Assembly (NCBI GenBank): GCA_024516035.1
Contig: CM044957.1
Coordinates: 46,854,300-46,918,299 of the forward strand
Direction of reading: 5' to 3'
Source: Bactericera cockerelli
Taxonomy: Eukaryota > Arthropoda > Insecta > Hemiptera > Triozidae
DNA length: 64,000 nucleotides
Below, one piece after another: positions 22,201 through 30,944 of this stretch (the first letter of the stretch is position 1; each line of letters starts with the position of its first letter). Made by a program: the position numbers and the translations under genes. The notes beneath the pieces were generated by a model, which was not told the DNA's origin, did not search any database, and was given only the letters and a program-made list of their open reading frames with translations.

Positions 22201-25200
22201 AATACTTTTGGAAGTTAAAAAGCTCCTAAACGCAGAGCAACAAAGTGTGCTCGTTCTTTCTCAAACTACACAATACAAAATGCACATCACAACCTACTTT
22301 TCTGTCCCGGTAGATCAGTGGTCAAGGCGTCTGACTGGTAATCCAAAGGTCGCGGGTTCAAAATCCAGCCGGGACATGACAAGTTACCCTCCCGTTTGAG
22401 ATTTTGACCACATAATAATACGTATTGGGCTTACTGCTGGATTAATGGGACTCAATAATCCTAATATCGGGCAGTATAAATAAGGTGATATTATTTTTAT
22501 TATTTCAGCTTATTACGGTTTTTGGCCGGTTTGATATGGTTGGAGGATTTTCATCGTCTCAACCAAATTTTATTATTATTACTATTATTTTTACTTTCAC
22601 TTTTTTTTAATGAATATTTATTTAAAGAGAGGTCTGTAACATTCAGAGTCCTTGCCCTACTTTCACTTTTCTTTCCATAATTTAGCGAGAAAAAAACTAA
22701 ACAAGTACTACTTGTCAGATTTCTGTACCTCACAAACTCCTGTCTGAGGTTGAGCGCCACCTCGTGGTTGTTGTCGACAAAGACTCGCACGGGCCGCGAG
22801 AGAGACACGGACACCAGATCATTGACCGCGTCCGTCATGGTGGCGGAGAACAGCATGGTCTGGCGGGTGCGGGAACACAGGCGGATGATCTCCTTCATCT
22901 GGGACGCGAAGTGCTCGTCCAGCATTCTGAAAGGGATGTGAATCATTACTTTTTTTTACGAGGGGAAAAAATTTCCAAGGAAACAGTGAACGCAAATAGC
23001 AAACAAAACCGAACCCAAGAACAAGGACCACGGAGTATAAACTCATAGTGATATGTATCTACACCCCCAAGTCCCAGCTATCGAGAAAGGCCTTACCAAC
23101 TATGAGATCGGGAGAATGGGATTTGGCGAACCCACTAAAAACAACCCCTCGTTGAACCAAGGTAGAAGATCTGGGAACTATAATATTGCATCAAGATAGA
23201 CGAGAATCATTACTGCTCTAAAAATAGATCGAGGGCGCTATTACCTCAGTGGTTAAGCACTCGAACCGACAGAAAAATTGTATTCGAAATATGGTTACAG
23301 TTGTTTGTAAGGGATACCTTTCGGTGTGTTCCTGTTGCCCCAGGACCTAAATGGGAAGTATGGTGTCACTTCTCGTCCATCGGAGGGGAGGCATTTTAAA
23401 TTATCATAATCACTTTCGTGATAGAGCAACTACTCAAACTCGCTTTACTAAATCTACGCTGAAACCGGGACTTGAACCACCGACATCGAGGTTACAAGTC
23501 CGCCGGCTTATCGATCAAGCTCGGTTGAGTTCTCTTATGTCCAGGTTTGACTGTATGGTGTTTCTCTGGATATCTCTAAAAAGCTGTTTTTAACGTCTCT
23601 TACAAACAGACTTAGGTTTATGAATCTAGTCTAGACAGAACAAACAATTTTAATAGGAAACCCAGAACCAAGATGTGAGAATGTAGTAGGGTTAGCTTCT
23701 CTTCCTGTTTGAATGTTGAGAAACTCATTCTGCTTTGACAACTACAAAAAATGATGTACATATCATTAATTATAAAGTTAAAAAAGATTAAAAGAAGAAA
23801 AGGAACTCTATAAACTTTTTTTTATTTTAAATTTAAATACCTGTCAGCTTCATCCAATACTAGAACTTCGATGTCAGTGAGGGAAAATGAGGGAGTATTG
23901 TGCAAGTGATCTAAGAGACGTCCCGGGGTGGCGATTACAATGTCCGGGCACTTCCTCAGAATAGATTCCTATTGTGAGTGAGGAAGATCAAGAGAATTTT
24001 AATATAATAGCTTATCAGGATGGGAACAAACAGTTTCAATAGCTAAGACGATCATTTCGTTCTTATCTGAACTCGTCAGTTAGGCATAGCTGATTACAAA
24101 TTTCTTGCCGAGCCGAGGATCAATGGATCAAGAGTACCATTTGAAACCATTGAGACATGAATGCTTGATGACACTTGGCGGAGAATATCGCATATATCTA
24201 TTAAGGAGCGCGGTAGTGCTCCGCCCCGCCAAGTCAAAAAATAATAAGAGCGCACCAAGAGATATTATACGTCACAACACAAAGTGCCAACTTTACGACT
24301 ATTAATCTGAATAACTACAAAGGATTAATGAAAACAAATTTATTTACTGGAAAGAGGCAAGCTTTGTCGTGAAGATGAAAAAGTCAAATCAATTTATTTT
24401 TCAACGTAGAGTCCATTTCTGTAATAAAAATCACAATTTTTGAAATTCATGTTGCACTTTTCGCTGGCTGAAAGTACATGAAATGCATGGGAACTATGTT
24501 TTCCGTAACCTTACACTCTGCTGGGCTGTCTCTTTCTTTGTATAGGCGTTCTTCACACCTCGGCCGAGGTGTTTGATAAAAGAATCATCAAAAGACGCTA
24601 GAACTCGTTAAAAGTATATTCACGATCGACTGTAGTCCCCGCTTTTAAAGTTCAACTCAAATAAAAATGGCTTAGGATCGGTCCTCTGACTCCTCTGTAT
24701 ACAAAAAAAATATGAAAAACACAGCATCTTAGGTGACTTAGGAAAAAAAGATAAAACAAATGAATTATTATTATTAACTCAATTAATATTTACCTGAACT
24801 TTCACTTCCAGACCTCCCACTGACAGAGCCACTTCAACATGGGTGAACTGAGCCAGCTGCCGTGTGACTTGATACACCTGCACGCCCAGCTCTCTGGTAG
24901 GGACAAGCACAAGGACTCTGAGAAGATAACAATGTATGATTTTATTTGTGGTGAAGCACGAGGACTCTGAGAAGATAGCAATGTATGATTTTATTTGTGG
25001 TGAAGCACGAGGACTCTGAGAAGATAACAATGTATGATTTTATTTGTGGTGAAGCACGAGGACTCTGAGAAGATAACAATGTATGATTTTATTTGTGGTG
25101 AAGCACGAGGACTCTGAGAAGATAGCAATGTATGATTTTATTTGTGGTGAAGCACGAGGACTCTGAGAAGATAACAATGTATGATTTTATTTGTGGTGAA

Positions 25201-28200
25201 GCACGAGGACTCTGAGAAGATAACAATGTATGATTTTATTTGTGGTGAAGCACGAGGACTCTGAGAAGATAACAATGTATGATTTTATTTGTGGTGAAGC
25301 ACGAGGACTCTGAGAAGATAACAATGTATGATTTTATTTGTGGTGAAGCACAAGGCCTCTGAGAAGATAACAATGTATGATTTTATTTGTGGTGAAGCAC
25401 GAGGACTCTGAGAAGATAACAATGTATGATTTTATTTGTGGTTATTATTATGTGTTCCGTCAGTCTGAGACAGATATTCCATTATCTAAATTACGATTTA
25501 CGGAGTAAGCTTGATGCCTTGTTTTTTCAACATAAAACTACCACTTTGTTACGAGTATAGAGGCATAAAATCATGATCTTATGCCTCTTTTTGATGTTCA
25601 TTGTTGAAAAAATGTGAATACCTAAATAAATAACGAAAAAAAAAATAATAATAATAATAATAATTCAGTTTGTCGGTATAAACAGAAATGTACATTTGCA
25701 CTCTCTGTACGAATAAGATCTTCTCCAATTATAAAATAAGATCTTCTCCAATTATAGCTGAAAAAAATAATGACATTATTTATGACAAACCTTGAATTAA
25801 CATAATAATATGAGTACTCTTGGTTTCAAGTTGATTTAACAAGTTGTTTCAGTAAAAAGTAGTGATGCATTTTTTTCTGTTCTTTTTTGAAGAAAAAAAA
25901 AAAAAACAAACAAAGAAACACATCTTATGATTAGATCAAACACTGTAAATAATATTACCTTGTATTCTGATCATCTCGGGGCTTGTAAAGCAATCGCTCC
26001 AGGATTGGTAACATGAAAGCTGCAGTTTTTCCAGTACCCGTAGCAGCACAACCACAAATATCTCGCCCTAGTAGGGCCACAGGAATAGTTGCAGCTTGGA
26101 TAGGGGTGGGGTGGACGTAGTTTAGAGCTCCAATGGCCTGTGAAGCAAGTGTAACAATATTAATTGTTTATGTTTATTATTAAACAATATTAAAGAATTA
26201 AAAATGTTTAATTCTTTTTGATGTTCATTGTTGAAAAAATGTGAATACCTAAATAAATAACGAAAAAAAAAAAAAAATAATAATAATAATTCAGTTTGTC
26301 GGTATAAACAGAAATGTACATTTGCACTCTCTGTACGAATAGTTTAATGACAATCAAAGGGTGGGCTTTTAGTTTCATAAGAATACTTTTAGTAGCAAGG
26401 AAAAATTCTGACTCTGCTGGGATTAGAACCCAGGTCAGTTGCCTTGTGCACTACCCACTCGGCCATGGTGACTACTGTATAAATAGGGAAAGTAGGTATA
26501 TATTCCGACATCCGTGGTTAAGAGCATTGGTCGCTGAACCCAAGGTTGCAGGTTCGTATCCCTGTCGGAATGGAAAATTCTGACCGATTTTTTCCCCTTT
26601 TTCACTGGGATTTTTTCCCTTTTTTCTTAAAATATAATAATGCAGGTGGTATAAAATATGATTACAATCTTTATACTTACTTTAAGCAAAGGTCGGGAGA
26701 GGTTCATCTGATGGAAGCTACTGTTTTCCTCCACAGGAGGAGCATCCTCAAAGAATTTTTTGCCTCCTTCTGTGTCTTGATTTTCCTCTTCCATCTCTTT
26801 CTGCTTCAGCTTGCCTTCTTTTGCCAGACGTTTTTGTTTTTTCTTTCCAATCAACTTTTGTCTGTTTTTAATGTTATCTGAAATTATGGAAATTAAAATA
26901 ATTATGTGACCAGGTTGTAGGCTTTCAATGGAAACTCTGTAACGTTAACACAGCAGCTTTATGAGATCTATTGTGACCAGTTGATTCTATTTTTTTTTTT
27001 CGATTTGGTTTCAAAGTCCTGATTTAACAGGAGTTGTACAGGAGTTTTTGAGCTGAATTATGAAAGACTTAGATTTATTTTTAGTGGATATTATCTTTAA
27101 CGCGTTCTCTAGTTGATTCTATTTAGTATTGAAGTCCTGATTTTAAGTTATTCAGGACGAGGGTTTTACCCTCCATTCACTGGGAAATGTACCAGATACC
27201 CACATAAGATTCTCATTCAGCCTGTCTCTAGACGTAAATGGCAGCCTCAAGTGTTTGAATAAAACAGATTTTTTGTTAGTAAATTCTGCCCAACCCAGGA
27301 TCAAGCTCAGGATATCTGAACAATGGGCAGTAGTCACAAACATTACATCATGGAGGCTGGAAGTTTGCAAAAGGTTTTGCCACAGGCAATAACCCCGCCC
27401 TTTAGTTAGGACATATGTATATATTTTGTTTATTTTTTCTTGTTTATATTATTAATGTTGTCAATTTTTATATTTAATTTTTACCATTTTTGTCTGTATA
27501 TATGTTCTACTAATAAAGAGTTTCTAAATAAATAAATAAATAAGGTTGTTTACTTTTCAGCTTCTATGGTAGTTGGCAGATATAAAAAGTTGTGGTTGGC
27601 GCCGAACACATAATATGTATTTGGACATTCAAACACTTTGATTCTGTTATATATTGGATTATTTCAAGTTTATAAAAACTTTCATGAGGATATAACTACA
27701 TGAGCTTTCAAAATTACATTAATAGAGTTATTTAACACTTTCAACGCCACGCGGCAAAGTACCTAATTATCGGAGTGTACGCGCTACGCCAAGAGGTTTT
27801 TGAACCTCTGATAAAAAGTCACATATTATCTCCAGTTCTCTTCATGCCAGGAGAAAATTCAAAATTGTGTTTTACTCTGCTACGCCACGAGAATTCAGTT
27901 CCAATGCAAAAACAATGGAATTCGGTAACACCATCAACTCAAAGTAGACCCTACGTGTGTTACCGGCCGGTAACACAGTTGAACAATTCAAGAACATGGT
28001 GTGTTACCAGCCGGTAATACATGGCATTGAAAGTGTTAAGAGGGACTTCGGTGTTTTTTTTTTCTCTCATAAAAAATATCATGAGTACAATAAAATTGGA
28101 AATCAGTTTATACCATGTTTCATTTCGTCATCTGGTAGAGCAAAATCTTCTGCAGCATCTTCATCTTCAGACTCATCATTCTCTTTATTTTTTCTTTCTT

Positions 28201-29887
28201 CATCACTGCTGTCATCATCCTGAAATAAATATACAGAATGATTCAAACTACCCAGCCAAATATTTAGGACTGGCTCCTTCCCACTAGCCAAAAGGTAATT
28301 CATGTAATTTGAGTGTATATGTTTGAGCTTGAGTTAACTCTTTGTGGCACAGCTCGGATTTTTTTGAATAACCTTTCCGGCACGGTGGTCCCCAGAAAGA
28401 CCACTTGGAAAATGTACCTTACTGCACGGTGGTCCATATGAGAACTGTCTTTAGTATCGTCTCAGCACGCTTCATTCAGCCAGGGACCACTCAAGCTTCT
28501 TCCTATTGGATAAGTTTTCGGCTGTAGTCAGACATTGTCGTAGCTTTCACAAGGCACAACAAGTCAGGAGGGCCCGTGCAGTAAGGGTCCCATTTTATGT
28601 GGTCCTCCTTGGGACCACCATGCCGCAAAGAGTTAATAATTTAAGCTCTGAGGTATCATTCTTGTAATGATTATTTTGTTTGTTAGGTTCTTCAGACATT
28701 ATATAAGTCGTCTTCCAACACTCTCTTTTCCCTGGACTTTTCCTAGTAGGATACAGCAACCTACCTCCAGAGCACCGATACTAGGGGTGGAATGCAAAAA
28801 AAGTGCCAGTCACAAGAGTGTTAAGGAAAAATAAATACTTGTACTTACTGCAATTCTCAATTTCTTGCGGGCTCTTGCTATTCTAGTATCAATTTTTGTA
28901 CTGTGCTTCCTTTTGATATATTTGTCTAAATTATTCCACACATCCTTGTTGTATTCCTCAGTATTTGACACAAAGCTAAAATCATTGTCAAAGTCCGTAA
29001 TCTTTTTAGTTGAGAACTTCTTAGGTTGATACTGAAAATGGAAGATGAAGGTACATATTAATGGAAGAACTAGAAAGTAGAAACCTTATAAACAATTTTA
29101 TGAGTAATGAATGCAACACAAAAATAGCAATTTTATTACATAAAATCTGTGCTCTACTGATACGTATAATGCCAGATGAGATGTGCCATTGAATATATCA
29201 GCTCTGTACAGTAGGGATTTAAAGCAAATTCAATAAGTTATAAAATACTATTCAAAAACACATTTATTATTTGAGTTTTAATATTCAAATAATTTAGCAT
29301 TTCAGATCATGGACCAGAAACAATCAAACTCTTTGAGAAATAATCAAACCACAATGTGCATTACCAATATTTGAATCATTACGGTAAGTAAATCCATTCT
29401 AAAATTTAAAGCTTGAATATCCAACATGTTGGGTCATAGATTTATTTATTTACAAAAATGAAGTTTTTTTTAGATTTAAACAGAATTTGTTTTGTGTTGC
29501 TCTCAACTGGTCATATAAGAACATGAATTACCTAAACAGGATTGGTGACTTTTCTGGTTTCAAATCCATCCATTATATCATGGCTATAGATTTTATTCTG
29601 GTAATTCTTAGCCCCACTTAATTCTTAATTCACTATTGAAATCCCACCCTTAGGTACAATTATAAACTCAACAAGTTTCTTTGATAAGCATGGGTGCATT
29701 GAAAAATCATTTTCAAGATAACTTTGTGCATAATGGAAACCACAAGGAGTATTATCCGATGCTATCACTGCGGTCAGTGCCTAGTTAGAAACTTGCCAAA
29801 ACTTACCTCAACTTCTTTGTCAGAATCATCAGAATAGTTGGGTACTTCCTCATCATCTTCTATGGTCTTTAGAAGATCTACTTGCAT
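13732..29887 (-). CDS. DDX27: ATP-dependent RNA helicase DDX27, complete 16-exon gene
   Basis: Sixteen exons with GT-AG borders splice to 2385 nt, giving 794 aa plus TGA; human DDX27 is almost the same length. DDX27 (yeast Drs1) is a nucleolar DEAD-box helicase acting in 60S ribosome assembly and 47S rRNA 3'-end processing. Seen in order: acidic, lysine-rich N-terminus (1-175); Q motif with Phe178 and PTPIQ (199-203); Walker A ATGTGKT (221-227); PTREL (255-259); GG (283-284); TPGR (304-307); DEAD (329-332); SAT (360-362); the helicase C lobe with HGN (452-454), TDVAARGLD (478-486) and [10 protein letters not shown] (507-516); then a long basic coiled tail from about 551, containing the EWFQTK block typical of DDX27. 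All catalytic motifs are intact. The last exon encodes an unusual Lys/Asn tail with three NGP repeats. No frameshift was found. Confidence 0.96.
14090..14275 (-). mobile_element. SINE family D
   Basis: Reverse copy with a tRNA-like head (GTATTCGAACCAACGGATCC) and the tail CAAAGCATTTTCTACCACCT. In DDX27 intron 15, followed at 14270-14335 by a fragment with GTAGTGCTTTATTTAGACTG that recurs at 40400. Confidence 0.65.
14424..14520 (-). CDS. DDX27: DDX27 exon 15
   Basis: 97 nt; acceptor GTTTCAG and donor GTAAGT. Encodes [31 protein letters not shown]. Reading through the donor meets TAA at once, so intron retention would end the protein here. Confidence 0.88.
14770..14860. repeat. 100-bp dispersed repeat ending in a palindrome
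   Basis: Shares CCTTACACTCTGCCG and CACACCTCGGCCGAGGTGTT with 24480-24590 and 38563-38660; a fragment lies at 15236-15262. Confidence 0.55.
15267..15336 (-). repeat. DDX27: Two extra copies of the DDX27 exon 14 end and donor
   Basis: On the coding strand both copies read AGCCAACAAACCAG followed by GTA, matching the true junction at 15724. The second copy also keeps the upstream GCGAGGCCTAG exon bases. Both lie in intron 14. Confidence 0.7.
15345..15470 (-). mobile_element. SINE family C tail
   Basis: Reverse copy of the TACTGCTGGCATAATGGGAC and TCCCATTTGGG body. A matching head (CCCGGCTGGGTTTCGAACCC) sits at 15680-15705 next to exon 14. Confidence 0.6.
15491..15626. repeat. 34-bp tandem repeat, four copies
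   Basis: Copies begin at 15491, 15525, 15559 and 15593 and are essentially identical (GTCATAAGTGTTTTAATCTT and onward). In DDX27 intron 14. Confidence 0.9.
15724..15859 (-). CDS. DDX27: DDX27 exon 14
   Basis: 136 nt. Encodes [40 protein letters not shown] and RANKP. The acceptor AAG follows an (ATT)n microsatellite directly. A SINE-like head abuts the donor on the intron side. Confidence 0.9.
16262..16289. repeat. Poly(T) tract abutting the exon 13 donor
   Basis: An uninterrupted T run on the plus strand, poly(A) on the coding strand, begins two bases after the GT of intron 13. Confidence 0.9.
16292..16446 (-). CDS. DDX27: DDX27 exon 13
   Basis: 155 nt; acceptor TCAACAG. Encodes a Lys-rich helix with [20 protein letters not shown]. 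The donor GTAAAA runs straight into a tract of about 30 A residues on the coding strand. Confidence 0.92.
16478..16727 (-). mobile_element. Non-autonomous Helitron-like element
   Basis: The 3' end, reading on the minus strand, has the hairpin GCCCGCAAAGCGGGCGACAG and ends in CTAGT. The other end is TCTATACTTATAAAAGAGAG, then CTCACTGACTGACTG. An inverted relative lies at 18658-18895. Confidence 0.7.
16986..17160 (+). mobile_element. SINE family D, full length
   Basis: A tRNA-like head (GTAAAGTGGTTAACGCGGTA, then GGTTCGAATCCCACCC) and the tail GAGGGTTAGGTGGTAGAAAA, ending CATTAACC. Confidence 0.7.
17689..17895 (-). CDS. DDX27: DDX27 exon 12 (start of coiled C-terminal tail)
   Basis: 207 nt; acceptor CTTTCAG and donor GTAAGT. 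A charged helix ends in [17 protein letters not shown], the family's EWFQTK signature. Confidence 0.94.
18150..18352 (-). mobile_element. Possible second Helitron-type or related element
   Basis: Starts with ACTAGCCGTTTGCCCGTGCT, which resembles element 3' ends of the previous type, and ends near an (AAAC)n run at 18336-18352. Confidence 0.35.
18395..18572 (-). CDS. DDX27: DDX27 exon 11 (motif VI)
   Basis: 178 nt; acceptor CCTGCAG and donor GTGAGC. Encodes [27 protein letters not shown] and the end of the helicase C lobe. Confidence 0.97.
18658..18895 (+). mobile_element. Non-autonomous Helitron-like element
   Basis: Begins TCTATACTTATAAAAGAGAG after an A, has repeats of the CTCACTGA type, and ends with the hairpin around GGCCCGCAAAGCGGG and CCCGCTAGT. 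Confidence 0.75.
18920..19010. repeat. Short tandem duplication with ACTATAAACAGGGAGTAGAC
   Basis: Two copies about 42 bp apart. A looser relative lies at 17405-17470. Confidence 0.6.
19322..19530 (+). mobile_element. SINE family C, full length
   Basis: The head CCCCGGTAGCTCAGTGGTAA and GGGTTCGAAACCCAGCCGGG is followed by the full body and a (TAT)n tail. It is joined at 19534-19618 to a reverse SINE family A head. Confidence 0.75.
19968..20102 (-). CDS. DDX27: DDX27 exon 10 (motif V)
   Basis: 45 codons, phase 0 at both ends; acceptor TTTTCAG and donor GTAAGT. Encodes [20 protein letters not shown] and [20 protein letters not shown]. Confidence 0.97.
20262..20449. mobile_element. Partial MITE related to 13127-13366
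   Basis: Shares AAACTCTTTGTTAGAAGAAC and the right end TCTCTTCCACCCAACCC. Confidence 0.6.
20450..20615 (-). mobile_element. SINE family D
   Basis: Reverse copy with tail first (GTTTTCTACCACCTAATCC), then a head with CTGGATTACCAGATTAGCGC. Confidence 0.65.
20630..20735 (-). repeat. DDX27: Duplicate of the DDX27 exon 9 3' end, donor and start of intron
   Basis: About 105 bp match 21490-21595. The copy holds about 24 exon bases (TTACTGGGCATCAAG) and the GTATGGAACTTG donor. The two copies bracket an unrelated 740-bp segment. Confidence 0.8.
21569..21713 (-). CDS. DDX27: DDX27 exon 9
   Basis: 145 nt; acceptor ATTTCAG and donor GTATGG. Encodes [41 protein letters not shown] copy of its 3' end and donor lies 865 bp further into the intron. 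Confidence 0.95.
21762..22040 (+). mobile_element. SINE family F, longest copy
   Basis: The tRNA-like head GAATAGCTCAGTGGTTAAGC and GGGTTCGAACCCTCGCGCC is followed by the CACTTCTCGCCCATCAAAGG body, then a poly(A)-rich run at 22070-22120. Confidence 0.75.
22302..22505 (+). mobile_element. SINE family C, full length
   Basis: Head GTCCCGGTAGATCAGTGGTC and GCGGGTTCAAAATCCAGCCG, then the standard body and TTATTTTTATTATT tail. Confidence 0.75.
22729..22926 (-). CDS. DDX27: DDX27 exon 8 (SAT motif)
   Basis: 198 nt; acceptor CTTTCAG and donor GTACAG. Encodes [31 protein letters not shown] and NLRQEFVR. It is clearly GC-richer than its introns. Confidence 0.96.
23240..23525. mobile_element. SINE family F fragment followed by reverse SINE family A
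   Basis: The family F body (23240-23395) runs into a reverse family A copy (23396-23525) with both tail and head, in DDX27 intron 7. Confidence 0.6.
23841..23968 (-). CDS. DDX27: DDX27 exon 7 (TPGR and DEAD box)
   Basis: 128 nt; acceptor ACAATAG and donor GTATTT. Encodes [19 protein letters not shown] and VLVLDEADR. Confidence 0.97.
24480..24590. repeat. 100-bp dispersed repeat, palindromic end
   Basis: Nearly identical to 38563-38660: AAATGCATGGGAACTATGTT and onward to CACACCTCGGCCGAGGTGTT. Confidence 0.65.
24794..24917 (-). CDS. DDX27: DDX27 exon 6 (motifs Ia and GG)
   Basis: 124 nt. Encodes [20 protein letters not shown] and [11 protein letters not shown]; donor GTAAAT. Its acceptor junction is amplified in the upstream minisatellite. 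Confidence 0.96.
24907..25442 (-). repeat. DDX27: Intronic 49-bp minisatellite made of copies of the exon 6 splice acceptor
   Basis: Eleven copies start every 49 bp from 24907 to 25397. On the coding strand each contains TGTTATCTTCTCAG and AGTCC, i.e. the acceptor and first exon 6 bases. The copy at 24907 is the real junction. Copies differ by only a few bases, so the expansion is recent. Confidence 0.97.
25594..25711. repeat. 120-bp direct repeat, copy 1 of 2 around exon 5
   Basis: GTTCATTGTTGAAAAAATGT through a poly(A)/(TAA)n run to CATTTGCACTCTCTGTACGA; the second copy is at 26219-26341. Confidence 0.85.
25959..26137 (-). CDS. DDX27: DDX27 exon 5 (Q motif and Walker A)
   Basis: 179 nt. 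Encodes [19 protein letters not shown] and [20 protein letters not shown]. The exon lies between two 120-bp direct repeats (25594-25711 and 26219-26341). Confidence 0.97.
26219..26341. repeat. 120-bp direct repeat, copy 2 of 2 around exon 5
   Basis: Same sequence as 25594-25711 with small differences in the A-rich tract. Confidence 0.85.
26395..26600. mobile_element. SINE family E (reverse) followed by SINE family B (forward)
   Basis: 26395-26480 has GATTAGAACCCAGGTCAGTT; 26513-26600 has CGTGGTTAAGAGCATTGGTC and GTATCCCTGTCGGAATGG. Both are diverged. Confidence 0.55.
26681..26877 (-). CDS. DDX27: DDX27 exon 4 (Q-motif start)
   Basis: 197 nt. Contains a [17 protein letters not shown] basic stretch, [18 protein letters not shown] and the Q-motif entry MNLSRPLLK. 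Donor GTAAGT. Confidence 0.95.
27365..27535. mobile_element. Partial MITE related to 13127-13366
   Basis: Contains GCCACAGGCAATAACCCCGC, CCTTTAGTTAGGACATATGT and TACTAATAAAGAGTTTCTAA. Confidence 0.55.
27736..28035. mobile_element. piggyBac-type MITE, 300 bp
   Basis: Flanked by TTAA (27732-27735 and 28036-28039). Inverted ends CACTTTCAACGCCAC and ATGGCATTGAAAGTG. It lies in DDX27 intron 3. Confidence 0.8.
28114..28219 (-). CDS. DDX27: DDX27 exon 3
   Basis: 106 nt. Encodes an acidic [19 protein letters not shown] stretch ending MKH plus one base. Donor GTATAA; acceptor ATTTCAG. Confidence 0.88.
28338..28632. mobile_element. piggyBac-type MITE, 295 bp, second family
   Basis: Flanked by TTAA (28334-28337 and 28633-28636). 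Inverted ends CTCTTTGTGGCAC and CATGCCGCAAAGAG, with inner GGTGGTCC and GGACCACC repeats. In DDX27 intron 2. Confidence 0.82.
28849..29031 (-). CDS. DDX27: DDX27 exon 2
   Basis: 61 codons, phase 0 at both ends, acceptor TTTTCAG and donor GTAAGT. Encodes DFDNDFSFV and a basic [12 protein letters not shown] end. The preceding intron (29032-29806) holds nothing I recognise. Confidence 0.9.
29807..29887 (-). CDS. DDX27: DDX27 exon 1
   Basis: 27 codons from ATG ([20 protein letters not shown] and onward); donor GTAAGT. Acidic start as in other DDX27 proteins. Only about 57 bp separate the ATG from an upstream LINE fragment. Confidence 0.88.
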
Positions 29888-29941
29888 TGTTTCAGGTTAT
29901 TTATCAACTTCAAAGTTCTATATATTAGGATACTCTTGAAG

Positions 29942-30750
29942 GAAATAAATAAATAAATAAATAAAGTTTTTATTGCAAATAATTGTTTACACAAAATTAC
30001 AAAGTCAAAATAATACAAAATGATAGAGTAAACATAACATAGATCAGTAGAATTAAACTTGTGAATTAAAATTAACTAAAAGTTAGGGTATAAAATTCAT
30101 TATAACTATAAATTGGATTCTCTATGAGAAAATTTTCCATGTACTTTATAAATTCTCTCATAGAGAGATCTCTTATTTTAGGGGGTAAATGGTTGAAAAG
30201 TTTGATGGCAATATAATCAGGTGAGCACATAGCTTTAGAGGTTCTACATTTTTGTTGTACGATGGCCCTAGAAGATGCATACCTTGTGTTGTGTGAGTGG
30301 ATGTCTTTAACTGTGGTGTAATTATTTATATTTTTCTTCTTAATAAATTTTAATTGGCTCATAATATATAATGCGGGTATAGTGAGAACTTTTAAGTTAA
30401 TGAATAATGGTTTACAATGTTCTCTAGAAGAGTTTCTGGTTATTATTCTAATTGCATTTTTTTGCCTTCTCATTATCAGTTGTACATGGCCTGCAATGCC
30501 CCAAAAACGTATGGCATATGTCGCGACCGATTCAAAAAGAGACTGATAAGACATTTTAAGAATATTGATTGACACGTGATCTCTTAACTTATAAAAAAGA
30601 TAGTTAATGGATGCTAGTCTTTTCGAGAGTTTTTCAATATGGTTATGCCACCTAAGTCTGCTGTCAATATCCAGCCCTAATAGTCGAGCTGATTTTATGT
30701 TGGATATTTTCTCGGAAAGATTGAAAACTATTTTTTCCATTTTATCAACA
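29942..30750 (-). mobile_element. 5'-truncated LINE, 3' end
   Basis: Carries the 222-aa end of a reverse-transcriptase protein and finishes on the minus strand with AATAAAAAC and a (TTTA)n tail at 29942-29964. It lies about 60 bp upstream of the DDX27 start, on the same strand. Confidence 0.75.
30072..30740 (-). pseudogene. C-terminal fragment of a non-LTR retrotransposon ORF2
   Basis: The sequence ARLLGLDIDSRLRWHNHIEK followed by LSKRLASINYLFYKLR is the region just after the palm of LINE reverse transcriptases (F-L-G-[VI]-x-[LI]-D-x-x-L-x-W-x-x-H-I). The rest, with HSHNTRYA, is typical of Jockey-like or RTE-like C-termini. The endonuclease and palm are missing, and the apparent start codon is internal. 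The family cannot be fixed from this piece. Confidence 0.75.
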
Positions 30751-30944
30751 TTATTGCATTAAATCCAGAAGTACAAAAATTTACATTCCCATGTACCTGT
30801 GGGAAAAATGATGGTGGTACTATTCGGGAAAGAACTTTAAATAATATTTTTTTCTATTAATTAAGGAATACTTTGTACTTTCCAGCAAATTAGTTTCCAC
30901 ATTTCCAGTTTTTGAATTTTCCACTCCACTTTTTGTTACCTGTA

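Noticed and set aside
24105..24305. 66-codon plus-strand frame in DDX27 intron 6
   Set aside because: No motif, no splice context, opposite strand to the gene and AT-rich flanks; chance frame.
24907..25442. CRISPR-like regular repeat array
   Set aside because: The units are contiguous without variable spacers, lie in a eukaryotic intron and clearly derive from the exon 6 junction.
30072..30740. Host gene upstream of DDX27
   Set aside because: The sequence matches the part after the reverse-transcriptase palm of LINEs and ends in a LINE-type tail.
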